Shown piece by piece: positions 23,803 to 30,888 of a DNA stretch of 44,961 bases. The first letter of the stretch is position 1. Each line of letters begins with the position of its first letter. The stretch comes from Streptomyces sp. col6. Its GTDB lineage: Bacteria; Actinomycetota; Actinomycetes; Streptomycetales; Streptomycetaceae. The stretch spans positions 1,164,093 to 1,209,053 of the forward strand of contig NZ_RDBL01000006.1 in the NCBI RefSeq assembly GCF_008042035.1. Reading direction: 5' to 3'. The notes under the pieces were generated by a model. The model was not told the origin of the DNA and searched no databases. It saw only the letters and a program-made list of their open reading frames with translations. The position numbers were made by a program, and so were the translations under genes.

Positions 23803-24416
23803 GCACCCAGCCCCGCCAGCAGCAGCAGCGTGAAGCGCCGGGCCCAGTCGGCATCGACGGGCTCGGCGCTCACCAGTGTCCGGTGCACCACCGCGCCGGC
23901 GATCACATCGAAGATCAGGTCCGCCGTCAGCGCCGCCGTCGCCTCGTCCGGCTCGACGGGCAGCTCGCCGCGCTCCTGCGCCCGCCGCCGCCCCTGGAGC
24001 ACGAGGCGCTTCTGCCGGTTGACGATCGAGTCGCGGATACGGGCCCGCAGCGCCTCGTCCCGCGTCGACTCCGCGACCACCGCCATCAGCGCGGTCCGGG
24101 TCTCCGGCCGGTCCAGCAGCGCGGCGAACTGCAGCACCACCGCCTCCACGTCGGCGGCCAGGCTGCCCAGGTCCGGCAGCTCCAGTTCGTCGAAGAGCAC
24201 CGCGACCGCGTCCACGACCAGTTCGTTCTTGCCCGCCCAGCGCCGGTAGAGGGTCGTCTTGGCGACCCCGGCCCGCGTCGCCACGTCACCCATCGTCAGC
24301 TTCGACCAGCCGAGGTCCACGAGGGAGGCTCTGGTCGCCTCCAGGATCGCCTCGTCGGCCTCGGCGCTGCGCGGGCGTCCCGATCGTGCGGGTTTGGGGT
24401 GGCTGCGGCTGAGCAT
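23787..24416 (-). CDS. TetR-family transcriptional regulator
   Basis: Regulator of 209 residues. The N-terminal helix-turn-helix spans about residues 23-65 (AILEATRASLVDLGWSKLTMGDVATRAGVAKTTLYRRWAGKNELVVDAV); the all-helical ligand domain follows. The ATG at 24416 (MLSRSHPKPARSGRPRS, with an Arg-rich N-terminal arm) is favoured over a start 55 codons upstream. It converges on icmA and diverges from the thioredoxin-TPR gene. Candidate operators are the 23-bp palindrome at 24512, the ATACCCGT repeats just upstream of its own start, and the icmA palindrome. Ligand unknown; an acyl-CoA is plausible from context. Confidence 0.9.
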   Translation of the reverse strand: MLSRSHPKPARSGRPRSAEADEAILEATRASLVDLGWSKLTMGDVATRAGVAKTTLYRRWAGKNELVVDAVAVLFDELELPDLGSLAADVEAVVLQFAALLDRPETRTALMAVVAESTRDEALRARIRDSIVNRQKRLVLQGRRRAQERGELPVEPDEATAALTADLIFDVIAGAVVHRTLVSAEPVDADWARRFTLLLLAGLGAAAAG

Positions 24417-24734
24417 GCGGCGACCATACCCGTCAGTAGGTAAATCCGACCGGTCCCGATACCCGTGAGACAGATCACCGAACACTCTTGTGCACGAGGG
24501 GTCGTGGCCAGTTACGCTACGGGTCGTAGCGTAAGGCGTCGGCCCCGGCCGGCGTGAGCGCCACGAACGATCGACAGCCACAGGCGCCGGGTGGGGACCG
24601 GGCGCCGAACCGGGTCTTTCAGGGGCCCCGCGGCCGTGTCTGTCCGTCCACCTCGCACACCGGCGAGAGGTGCGGACGGGCGCGGTTCACGTATCGCTTT
24701 CCGGAACAGCGCACCGAGGGGGGAGGATGTACGC
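24417..24734. promoter_or_regulatory. Divergent intergenic region tetR / thioredoxin-TPR
   Basis: 318 bp without a gene. It contains direct repeats ATACCCGT at 24426-24433 and 24459-24466 close to the tetR start, and a perfect inverted repeat at 24512-24534. From about 24545 to 24700 I see ordinary GC-rich leader, with TCCGGAACAG near 24699 and the strong ribosome-binding site GGGAGGAT at 24721-24728 for the downstream gene. Confidence 0.5.
24512..24534. promoter_or_regulatory. Perfect inverted repeat, TetR-type operator candidate
   Basis: Arm TTACGCTACG at 24512-24521 and its exact complement at 24525-24534, separated by GGT. The TACG.TA-type symmetry is common in TetR operators. It lies 96 bp from the tetR start and 200 bp from the thioredoxin-TPR start, so it could control either. 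Confidence 0.6.
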
Positions 24735-25706
24735 ATGCAGCCCAGAAACATGTCCATGAGCGGCGTCGTCGACCTCGCCGCGGTGAAGGCGGCCGGAGAG
24801 GCCAAGGCGAAGGCGGAGCAGACCCGCGCCGAGTCCGCCCGGCAGGGCGGCCCCGCGGCCGTCCCCGCGTCCTCCCTCGTGATCGACGTCAACGAGGCGG
24901 GCTTCGAGAACGACGTCCTCCAGCGCTCCGCCGAAGTGCCCGTCGTCATCGACTTCTGGGCCGAGTGGTGCGAGCCGTGCAAGCAGCTGGGTCCGCTCCT
25001 GGAGCGCCTGGCCCACGAGTACAACGGCCGCTTCCTGCTGGCCAAGGTCGACGTCGACGCCAACCAGATGCTGATGCAGCAGTTCGGCATCCAGGGCATC
25101 CCGGCCGTCTTCGCCGTCGTCGCCGGACAGGCGCTGCCCCTCTTCCAGGGCGCGGCCCCCGAGGCCCAGATCCGCCAGACCCTGGACCAGCTGATCCAGG
25201 TCGGCGAGGAGCGCTTCGGCCTCACCGGTATCGCGGTCGACCCGGCGGGCGCCCCGGAGGCCCAGGCGGCGGCTCCGGCTCCCCCCGGCCCCTACGACGC
25301 CCTCCTGGAGGCGGCGGCGCAGGCGCTGGACGCCAATGACTTCCCGGGTGCCGTCCAGGCGTACAAGAACGTCCTGTCCGACGACCCGGCCAACACGGAG
25401 GCCAGGCTCGGTCTCGCCCAGGCGGAACTGCTGGCCCGCGTGCAGCGGACGGATCCGCAGAAGGTGCGTCAGGAGGCCGCCGAGAAGCAGGCCGACGTGG
25501 ACGCGCAGCTGGCGGCGGCCGACCTCGACCTCGTCGGAGGCCACGTGGAGGACGCCTTCGGGCGGCTCGTGGAGACGGTGCGCCGCACGTTCGGCGACGA
25601 CCGCGACCGGGTCCGGCTGCGGCTGCTCGACCTCTTCGAGGTGATCGGCCCGGAGGACCCGCGGGTCGCTGCCGCGCGTACCGCGCTGGCGCGCGTCCTG
25701 TTCTGA
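24735..25706 (+). CDS. Thioredoxin-domain TPR protein (CnoX/YbbN-like)
   Basis: Cytoplasmic protein of 323 residues. After a charged N-terminal segment of about 45 residues, a thioredoxin fold follows (about 48-155) with active-site Cys79 and Cys82 in AEWCEPCKQLG and the cis-Pro in GIQGIPAVFAV. A C-terminal TPR-like helical region (about 190-323) contains ALDANDFPGAVQAYKNVLSDDPANTEARLGLAQAEL. This is the CnoX/YbbN architecture, known in other bacteria as a chaperone-redoxin that holds clients for GroEL. Unlike E. coli CnoX, which lacks a working CXXC, this copy has an intact CXXC. The ATG at 24735 follows GGGAGGAT; the longer frame upstream is rejected. Confidence 0.9.
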   Translation: MQPRNMSMSGVVDLAAVKAAGEAKAKAEQTRAESARQGGPAAVPASSLVIDVNEAGFENDVLQRSAEVPVVIDFWAEWCEPCKQLGPLLERLAHEYNGRFLLAKVDVDANQMLMQQFGIQGIPAVFAVVAGQALPLFQGAAPEAQIRQTLDQLIQVGEERFGLTGIAVDPAGAPEAQAAAPAPPGPYDALLEAAAQALDANDFPGAVQAYKNVLSDDPANTEARLGLAQAELLARVQRTDPQKVRQEAAEKQADVDAQLAAADLDLVGGHVEDAFGRLVETVRRTFGDDRDRVRLRLLDLFEVIGPEDPRVAAARTALARVLF

Positions 25707-25743
25707 TCCGATTGGTCCGGCGCGATTGTGCCGAACTGACAAC

Positions 25744-25779
25744 ACGGCCGCGGCAGCCTCCGGGCGCCGCGGCCGTTTT
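25744..25779 (+). terminator. Rho-independent terminator after thioredoxin-TPR gene
   Basis: Perfect 11-bp stem (ACGGCCGCGGC at 25744-25754 and its complement at 25766-25776) followed by TTTT. It is one of the few hairpins in the window with a U-tract. Confidence 0.85.
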
Positions 25780-26334
25780 CGCGATCAGGCGATAAGAGTA
25801 GGCCCTGCTTTACCAAATCTTGATAAAAGCACGGCCTGTTACTCGCAGTAAATCGATCTTTGGGATCTGTCCCGTTTCGCTCGCCCTTCCTCCTTTTCGT
25901 CCGCCACTCCGGGGCAACCCTGTGTGGCCGCTCGGTGCCAGCAGGTCGTGGCCTGGTTATGAGGGCGTTACCAGCGAGTAACGAACCCCCTTGTGTCACG
26001 GCCGGGAATGGACCACGATCGGCCACGCTCGGTCCAATAACGCCAGTCCGGCTGCCAGTCGGGAGCGGCGGCTCCGTTGGGTCCCCACCGAGCGGGTCGG
26101 CGGCAGTGGCGCCGGCTCCGGACAGGGGGGTTCCTGCCGGTCGGCAGGGCCTGTCCGATCAGGTCACGCACACGCGTGACCCGTGGTTGTCGCTCGGGGG
26201 TGATCGCCGGTGATGCGGACGCGGTACATGCCTCCGTACGCGGGCGCTCTCCTTTCCGAGGACGTAGCACTTCTCCCATCCCAGGTCGGGCAGGATGCCG
26301 GACCGGAGATGTACGTCCGAGAAGGAGGAAAAAT
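25780..26334 (+). promoter_or_regulatory. Long upstream region of the DUF6230 unit
   Basis: About 555 bp without a supported gene. The section 25780-25870 is unusually AT-rich for this genome. It holds TTACTCGCAGTAA (25839-25851, 5-bp arms), and the motif recurs inverted as GCGAGTAA at 25974-25981 within GTTAC.{6}GTAAC. A nested hairpin (GGACAG/CTGTCC around CCTGCC/GGCAGG) spans 26119-26155, and GGTCACGC-ACAC-GCGTGACC forms an 8-bp stem at 26162-26181. The gene has a strong ribosome-binding site GAAGGAGGA at 26321-26329. This suggests heavy transcriptional or leader-level control. Confidence 0.5.
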
Positions 26335-27003
26335 ATGAGTTCCCAGGTTCGCGGTGGCACGAGATGGAAGCGTTTCGCTGTCGTCATGGTGCCGAGCGTC
26401 ATAGCCACCGCCGCCGTCGGCGTCGGTCTGGCCCAGGGCGCGCTCGCCGCGTCCTTCAGCGTTTCGGGCCAGGAGTTCAAGGTCAAGGCCGGTGAACTCG
26501 AGGGCTACGACTTCGTGCAGTACGGCAGCGTGGCCACCGAGCAGGGTGCCGACCCCAAGGTGGCTGACGGCAAGGGCCACGCCGTGGCCGTGTCGGGCTT
26601 CAGCAAGGCCTACATCACGAACATGTGCCAGTCGGTCGTGACGCCCAACCTGCCGTTCGGTCTCGGCGACATCACCCTGCGGCTGGAGGCCGGTGGCGAC
26701 GGGCACGACCGTGTCTACGCCAAGGACCTCTACCTCGATGTGTCGGAACTCGACGGCGACGCCAAGTTCAGCAACATCGACATCGGCGTGGCCGCCGGTT
26801 CGCTGAAGAAGGACAAGCCGGGCAGCATCGGCATCCAGCCCGGTACGCAGGCCAACCCCAACGGGTTCGCCCAGCGTGCCGAGAAGGCCGTGCTGACCGA
26901 CGTCCACCAGAAGGCGTGGGCCACGACGGCCGGCACCTTCAACCTCAGTGGACTGAAGCTGCGCCTGCACAAGGGCTCCGGCGCCGGCAAGGAGTGCTAC
27001 TAA
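26335..27003 (+). CDS. DUF6230-family exported protein
   Basis: Protein of 222 residues, older annotated as cholesterol esterase in Streptomyces without a visible hydrolase motif. Residues 1-39 form an N-terminal signal or anchor (RFAVVMVPSVIATAAVGVGLAQGALA, then AS as possible cleavage site). The remainder is a beta-rich domain with blocks FSVSGQEFKVKAGELEGYDFVQYG and LKLRLHKGSG; two Cys (NMCQS and terminal ECY) could pair. The ATG at 26335 follows GGAGGAAAAAT. It is the first gene of a three-gene unit with a DUF6114 membrane protein and a Pro/Ser/Thr-rich secreted protein. Function unknown; no catalytic triad seen. Confidence 0.88.
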   Translation: MSSQVRGGTRWKRFAVVMVPSVIATAAVGVGLAQGALAASFSVSGQEFKVKAGELEGYDFVQYGSVATEQGADPKVADGKGHAVAVSGFSKAYITNMCQSVVTPNLPFGLGDITLRLEAGGDGHDRVYAKDLYLDVSELDGDAKFSNIDIGVAAGSLKKDKPGSIGIQPGTQANPNGFAQRAEKAVLTDVHQKAWATTAGTFNLSGLKLRLHKGSGAGKECY

Positions 27004-27096
27004 GCACTCGCCGGGCGGCCGGGGGCGCTTCGCGTGTCCCCGGCCGCCCACCCTTCTCCTTCTCACAGCAGTACCGGTTCCAGGGAGCTGTTTTCC

Positions 27097-27669
27097 ATGA
27101 GCCCCGAATCCCAAGGGCAGAACGAGCACTACCTCTCCATCGCCTGGCGAGGCTTCCGCACCTGGCGGGGTGACCGGCCGTTCTGGGCCGGACTGTTCAC
27201 CATGCTGGGCGGCTTGCCCATCATGTACTTCCCGTACGCGAACATGCACCTCGGCAACATGACGCTGGCGATGTCCACCACCGCCGGCGCCGGTTCGCTG
27301 ATCATCGGTGTCCTGCTCGTCACGCTGGGCCTGACGATGTGGTTCCACAGCATCGTCCGCGTGTTCGCCGGTGTCGCGGCGATTCTGCTGGCTCTGATCT
27401 CCATACCCGTCGCCAACATCGGCGGCTTCGTGATCGGCTTCGTCTTCGCCCTGATCGGCGGCGCGCTCTCCGTGTCGTGGGTCCCGGGCGAGGCACCGGC
27501 TGAGGGCGAGCCCGCGCCGGCCGCTCCCTCCGAGGAGGCCCCGGAGACCGTCTCGTTCGCGAAGGACGAGCCGCTTCCCGAGGGCGTGCTCCACGGGGCG
27601 GGCATCCCCGAGCAGCAGACGTACGACACGACCGTCGAGACCGAGGGCGGGAGGCATCGTGCGGGGTGA
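27097..27669 (+). CDS. DUF6114-family membrane protein
   Basis: Integral membrane protein of 190 residues with about four transmembrane segments between residues 20 and 130 (PFWAGLFTMLGGLPIMYFP, MSTTAGAGSLIIGVLLVTLG, VFAGVAAILLALIS, IGGFVIGFVFALIGGAL). A Glu/Pro/Ala-rich cytoplasmic tail follows. The ATG at 27097 is chosen for its upstream GGGAG; an earlier in-frame ATG lacks conserved sequence. It overlaps the next gene by 11 bases, implying coupling. DUF6114 regularly follows DUF6230 in Streptomyces, so the two probably act together in the envelope. Role unknown. Confidence 0.88.
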   Translation: MSPESQGQNEHYLSIAWRGFRTWRGDRPFWAGLFTMLGGLPIMYFPYANMHLGNMTLAMSTTAGAGSLIIGVLLVTLGLTMWFHSIVRVFAGVAAILLALISIPVANIGGFVIGFVFALIGGALSVSWVPGEAPAEGEPAPAAPSEEAPETVSFAKDEPLPEGVLHGAGIPEQQTYDTTVETEGGRHRAG

Positions 27670-28984
27670 CGACAAGCAGGTGAACCGCGCGGACGAGAGC
27701 GGGTTCCAGGAACGCAGAGGACCCCGCCACGCCGCCCCCAGGAAGTCGCTGCTGACGAAGCTCCACATGCCCTCGGGCAAGAAGGCGTTCGCGCTCGCCG
27801 CGATGCCGACGGCGGTCTTCGTCGGGATGGGGCTCACGCCGAAGCTGGCGATGGCCGACGACTCGACGGACATCCCCTATGCGCCCGGCCCCTGTGTGAC
27901 CCGCTCCGACGAGCCGAGCGAGTCGGCCGACCCGACGCCCTCCGCGTCGAAGACGCCGTCCCCGTCGGCGAGCACGAGCAGCAAGCCGGCCCCGGAGACG
28001 AGCGACAAGGCGACTCCGAAGCCCACGGCCACCGGCTCGGCGGCCGACAAGGGCAGCGAGGCCGGCGACACCGCCGACACCGCGAAGCAGAAGAGCACCG
28101 ACGCCGCACCGGCCGAGACCCCGGCCGCCACGCCGTCGCCCACCAAGTCGAAGAACCCTCTCGACCCGCTGGGCCTCGGCGACGCGCTCAAGGACCTCTT
28201 CGACGGACCGGACAAGGAGACGGCGAGCCCGTCCCCGACACCCACCACCGCGAGCCCGAAGCCCTCGGACTCCGCCACCGCGGACACCAAGGACAAGGCC
28301 GAGGACAAGCCGGCCGAGAAGACCGTCGAGAAGGCCACCGGCGCGGCGAAGGACACGGTCGACAAGACCACCGACGCCATCCGCGAGGCGGCCGGCAAGG
28401 CGGGCAAGACGGTCGAGGAGCTCGACGAGGACGTCAAGGGCACCGACGCCAAGAAGGACGAGGACATCCCGGACGGCGCCAAGGAGCCGTTCCCGTGTCC
28501 GACCGCCGACCCGGAGGCCCTGGCCAACGCGAAGGCGGAGCCCGGCATCCCCATGCTGCCCAGCGACCCGTGGATCCTGGAGAGCTCGCTGCTCACCCTG
28601 AACGGGCTCGACTACAAGGGCATCGTCGAGGTGCAGAAGGCCGACGGCACCACCAAGAAGGTGCTGAAGTTCACCGCGTCCTCGATCGACATCAAGGACC
28701 TGCACCAGCTGACGACCGGTCCGCAGTCGGGCGTCACCGGCCATGTGCAGGCGAGCAAGGGCTCGACCTCCACCATCAGGAACGGCACGGTGACGATGTA
28801 CACGGAGGAGCTGAAGGGCAACCTCTTCGGCCTCATCCCGATCACCTTCAGCCCGGAGACCCCGCCCCCGTTGAACGTCCCGTTCGCCTTCTTCACCAAG
28901 GTGAAGGTCACCCAGGCCGGCCAGTTCGGCGGCACGCTGACCGTCCCGGGACTGCACAACTATTTCACCAAGGACGGCGCCTGA
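27659..28984 (+). CDS. Exported protein with Pro/Ser/Thr/Lys-rich linker
   Basis: Protein of 441 residues, third gene of the unit. The GTG at 27659 follows GGGAGG by 4 bases and overlaps the DUF6114 gene. After a basic N-terminus, residues 40-63 (KKAFALAAMPTAVFVGMGLTP) form a signal or anchor ending in KLAMADD. Residues 80-275 are low complexity, rich in Ser, Thr, Pro, Ala, Asp and Lys, typical of a wall-spanning stalk. A folded C-terminal domain (about 280-441, from FPCPTADPEALAN to the end HNYFTKDGA) is beta-rich and resembles the DUF6230 style of strands. I do not recognise the family. Likely surface-exposed partner of the two preceding products. Confidence 0.85.
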   Translation: MRGDDKQVNRADESGFQERRGPRHAAPRKSLLTKLHMPSGKKAFALAAMPTAVFVGMGLTPKLAMADDSTDIPYAPGPCVTRSDEPSESADPTPSASKTPSPSASTSSKPAPETSDKATPKPTATGSAADKGSEAGDTADTAKQKSTDAAPAETPAATPSPTKSKNPLDPLGLGDALKDLFDGPDKETASPSPTPTTASPKPSDSATADTKDKAEDKPAEKTVEKATGAAKDTVDKTTDAIREAAGKAGKTVEELDEDVKGTDAKKDEDIPDGAKEPFPCPTADPEALANAKAEPGIPMLPSDPWILESSLLTLNGLDYKGIVEVQKADGTTKKVLKFTASSIDIKDLHQLTTGPQSGVTGHVQASKGSTSTIRNGTVTMYTEELKGNLFGLIPITFSPETPPPLNVPFAFFTKVKVTQAGQFGGTLTVPGLHNYFTKDGA

Positions 28985-28995
28985 CGCCTCTCGGT

Positions 28996-29044
28996 AGCAT
29001 GGCAAAGGCCCGCCGCCTCTCGGGGTGCGGGCCTTTGCCATGCT
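28996..29044. terminator. Perfect 18-bp stem hairpin
   Basis: AGCATGGCAAAGGCCCGC at 28996-29013 is exactly complementary to 29027-29044, with a 13-base loop. It starts 12 bases after the stop of the secreted-protein gene and ends 22 bases before the next GTG start. Very strong terminator. Confidence 0.85.
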
Positions 29045-29066
29045 CATCAACGTCTGCGGGGGACAA

Positions 29067-30086
29067 GTGAGTTCGACGTACGTCACAGAACCGGGCGAAG
29101 CCCGCATCGAGCCGGTGCGGGGCACGGCCGACACCACCCGGCCCGTGGCCGATCCCGGCCGGGTGCCCGTCCGGGTCCATGACGCCGGGGTCTACTACCG
29201 CCGGTTCTTCGCGCCCGACGAGGACCACTTCGGGCGCATCCGTGCCGAGCACGCGTTCCAGTCGCTGACCGAGTCCACCAAGGCCGGCACCGCCCACCGC
29301 ACCGGGATCTACCTCACGCCTGTCACCCGGGACGGGGACGAGCTGCACTTCCGGCTGCTGCGGTGCTCCACGAACCTCTCGGGTCCGACCGAGAACTTCG
29401 GCCCGGCCGACACGGAGATCGTCGACGCGCTGAACCGTGAGGCCGCCACGGTCTTCCGGGACCACGCGCCGCTGAACCATGTCCTCGCGCAGACGTACCA
29501 CAACACCCCTGCCACGACCGGGCGCAAGCAGTCCAAGGCCAGGATCTCGTCCCACGCCGACAAGACGAAGGACATGCCCCGCAACGGCGTCATGGCCTTC
29601 TGCACCTTCTACGACCGGCTCGACGGGCTGAGCCCCATGGCCGACGACCCCTACGACTACGGTGTCGGGCGCGCGAGCGCACTCACCCGGCTCCGCTTCC
29701 GCCTCAAGGACCCGGCGGACGAACGCGAGGGCCGGCCCGAGCAGTTCACGCTGACGCTCCACCCCGGCTCGGTCTTCCTCATGCCGCTGTCCACCAACCG
29801 CCTGTACACGCACGAGGTCCGGCCCTCCACGCTGAACGCCGAGTACCTGCCGACCCGTCTGGGATACGTGGTGCGCTGTTCGAGCGCCGAGGCCGTGCAC
29901 CGGGACGGCCGTACGTTTCTCAAGGGCGCGGCGGGCCCGGTGGAGCTGGAGGAGCCCACGGAGGCGGGCATGGAGGAGCTGCGCGCGCTGTACGCCGAGG
30001 AGAACCGGACCACGGCGTTCATCGACTACGGCGACCGGTTCCGCTTCAGCATGAACGCGGGGGACTACCGTGCTCCCCGGCTCTGA
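29067..30086 (+). CDS. Putative 2-oxoglutarate/Fe(II) oxygenase-like protein A
   Basis: Protein of 339 residues, not assigned to a named family. Several residues fit the double-stranded beta-helix oxygenases: His163 and Asp165 in SSHADKTKDMP (HxD), distal His249 in RLYTHEVRP and Arg270 in YVVRCSS as the likely co-substrate anchor. The C-terminal half aligns with the protein encoded at 30070 (LGYVVRCS...DGRTFL, EENRTTAFIDY against LGLTFRTS...DGQPYL, RENNETDFVYPE), so the two are paralogues. The start is taken as the GTG at 29067 after GGGGGA; a GTG at 29025 lies inside the terminator stem. The last 17 bases overlap the next gene. Substrate unknown; AlkB-like demethylation is one possibility. 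Confidence 0.72.
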   Translation: MSSTYVTEPGEARIEPVRGTADTTRPVADPGRVPVRVHDAGVYYRRFFAPDEDHFGRIRAEHAFQSLTESTKAGTAHRTGIYLTPVTRDGDELHFRLLRCSTNLSGPTENFGPADTEIVDALNREAATVFRDHAPLNHVLAQTYHNTPATTGRKQSKARISSHADKTKDMPRNGVMAFCTFYDRLDGLSPMADDPYDYGVGRASALTRLRFRLKDPADEREGRPEQFTLTLHPGSVFLMPLSTNRLYTHEVRPSTLNAEYLPTRLGYVVRCSSAEAVHRDGRTFLKGAAGPVELEEPTEAGMEELRALYAEENRTTAFIDYGDRFRFSMNAGDYRAPRL

Positions 30087-30834
30087 GGACATCGTCCGGT
30101 GCTCGCTGCCCGCCGGGCCGGACCTCTTCGCGGAGCTGTGCGCGGCGACGCCCATGGAGGACGTCGGGAAGGGCCGCAAGGGCGCGGTGCTGACCCGGGC
30201 CGACGCGGACGGCGGGGTGCCGCTCGTACGGACGACGACGCGGTACGCGCGCCCCGCGCTGCGTTTCCGGGACGTACACGAGCGGCTGGCGGGGGAGATA
30301 CGCGAGCGCGCGGGGCTCCCGGCCGTCCTCGACAACGCGCTCGCCGAGCGCTACACGAGCGCGTACACGACGATGGGCCGGCACTCCGACCAGGCGCTCG
30401 ACCTGGCCGACGACGGGTACATCGCCGTCCTCTCCTGCTACCGGGAGCCGGAGGCGGACCCGCGGCGGCTGCTGATCTTCGAGTCGAAGGAGGAGCCCGG
30501 CGCCGGGACGCTGGAGATCCCGCTCGTCCACCACGGTGTCGTCGTCTTCTCCGTGGCGGCCAACCGGCGGCTCAGGCACCGGATCGTCGTGGATCCCGCC
30601 GGAGGGCCGGGGGACAACGAGTGGCTGGGCCTCACGTTCCGGACGTCGAAGACCGTACTGCGCTTCCGCGACGGGCAGCCGTACCTCCCGCAGGGCGTAC
30701 CGCTCACGCTGGCGGACGAGGAGCGGAGCCGTACGTTCTACGGGCTGCGGCGCCGCGAGAACAACGAGACGGACTTCGTTTACCCGGAGCTGGACTGCAC
30801 CGTCAGCACGAGCGACTTGGTGCCGCCGGTCTGA
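30070..30834 (+). CDS. Putative 2-oxoglutarate/Fe(II) oxygenase-like protein B
   Basis: Protein of 254 residues, paralogue of the preceding product. The iron site would be His105 and Asp107 in GRHSDQALDL with His170 in RRLRHRIV; Arg191 in LTFRTSK would bind the co-substrate carboxylate. The spacing from distal His to Arg is 21 residues in both proteins. The GTG at 30070 is preceded by GGGGGA (30058-30063) and overlaps the upstream gene by 17 bases, so the pair is co-translated. Protein A carries an extra N-terminal region of about 60 residues. A strong terminator follows. Function unknown; the pair could form a heterodimer. Confidence 0.72.
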   Translation: MLPGSEDIVRCSLPAGPDLFAELCAATPMEDVGKGRKGAVLTRADADGGVPLVRTTTRYARPALRFRDVHERLAGEIRERAGLPAVLDNALAERYTSAYTTMGRHSDQALDLADDGYIAVLSCYREPEADPRRLLIFESKEEPGAGTLEIPLVHHGVVVFSVAANRRLRHRIVVDPAGGPGDNEWLGLTFRTSKTVLRFRDGQPYLPQGVPLTLADEERSRTFYGLRRRENNETDFVYPELDCTVSTSDLVPPV

Positions 30835-30840
30835 ACAGGC

Positions 30841-30873
30841 CGGTGCCCCCGGTTGCGGGAACCGGGGGCACCG
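30841..30873. terminator. Perfect 14-bp stem terminator between convergent genes
   Basis: CGGTGCCCCCGGTT at 30841-30854 pairs exactly with 30860-30873 across a 5-base loop (GCGGG). It separates the oxygenase-like pair from the convergent pyruvate kinase gene. Confidence 0.85.
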
Positions 30874-30888
30874 TTGTCGTGCGGGGCG

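Noticed and set aside
25991..26213. Small open frames in the long region before the DUF6230 gene
   Set aside because: No ribosome-binding site, no codon bias and overlap with hairpins; more likely leader or promoter DNA.
29025..29066. Upstream GTG start for oxygenase-like gene A
   Set aside because: It lies inside the 18-bp stem of the preceding terminator and lacks a ribosome-binding site, while the GTG at 29067 has GGGGGA at a normal distance.
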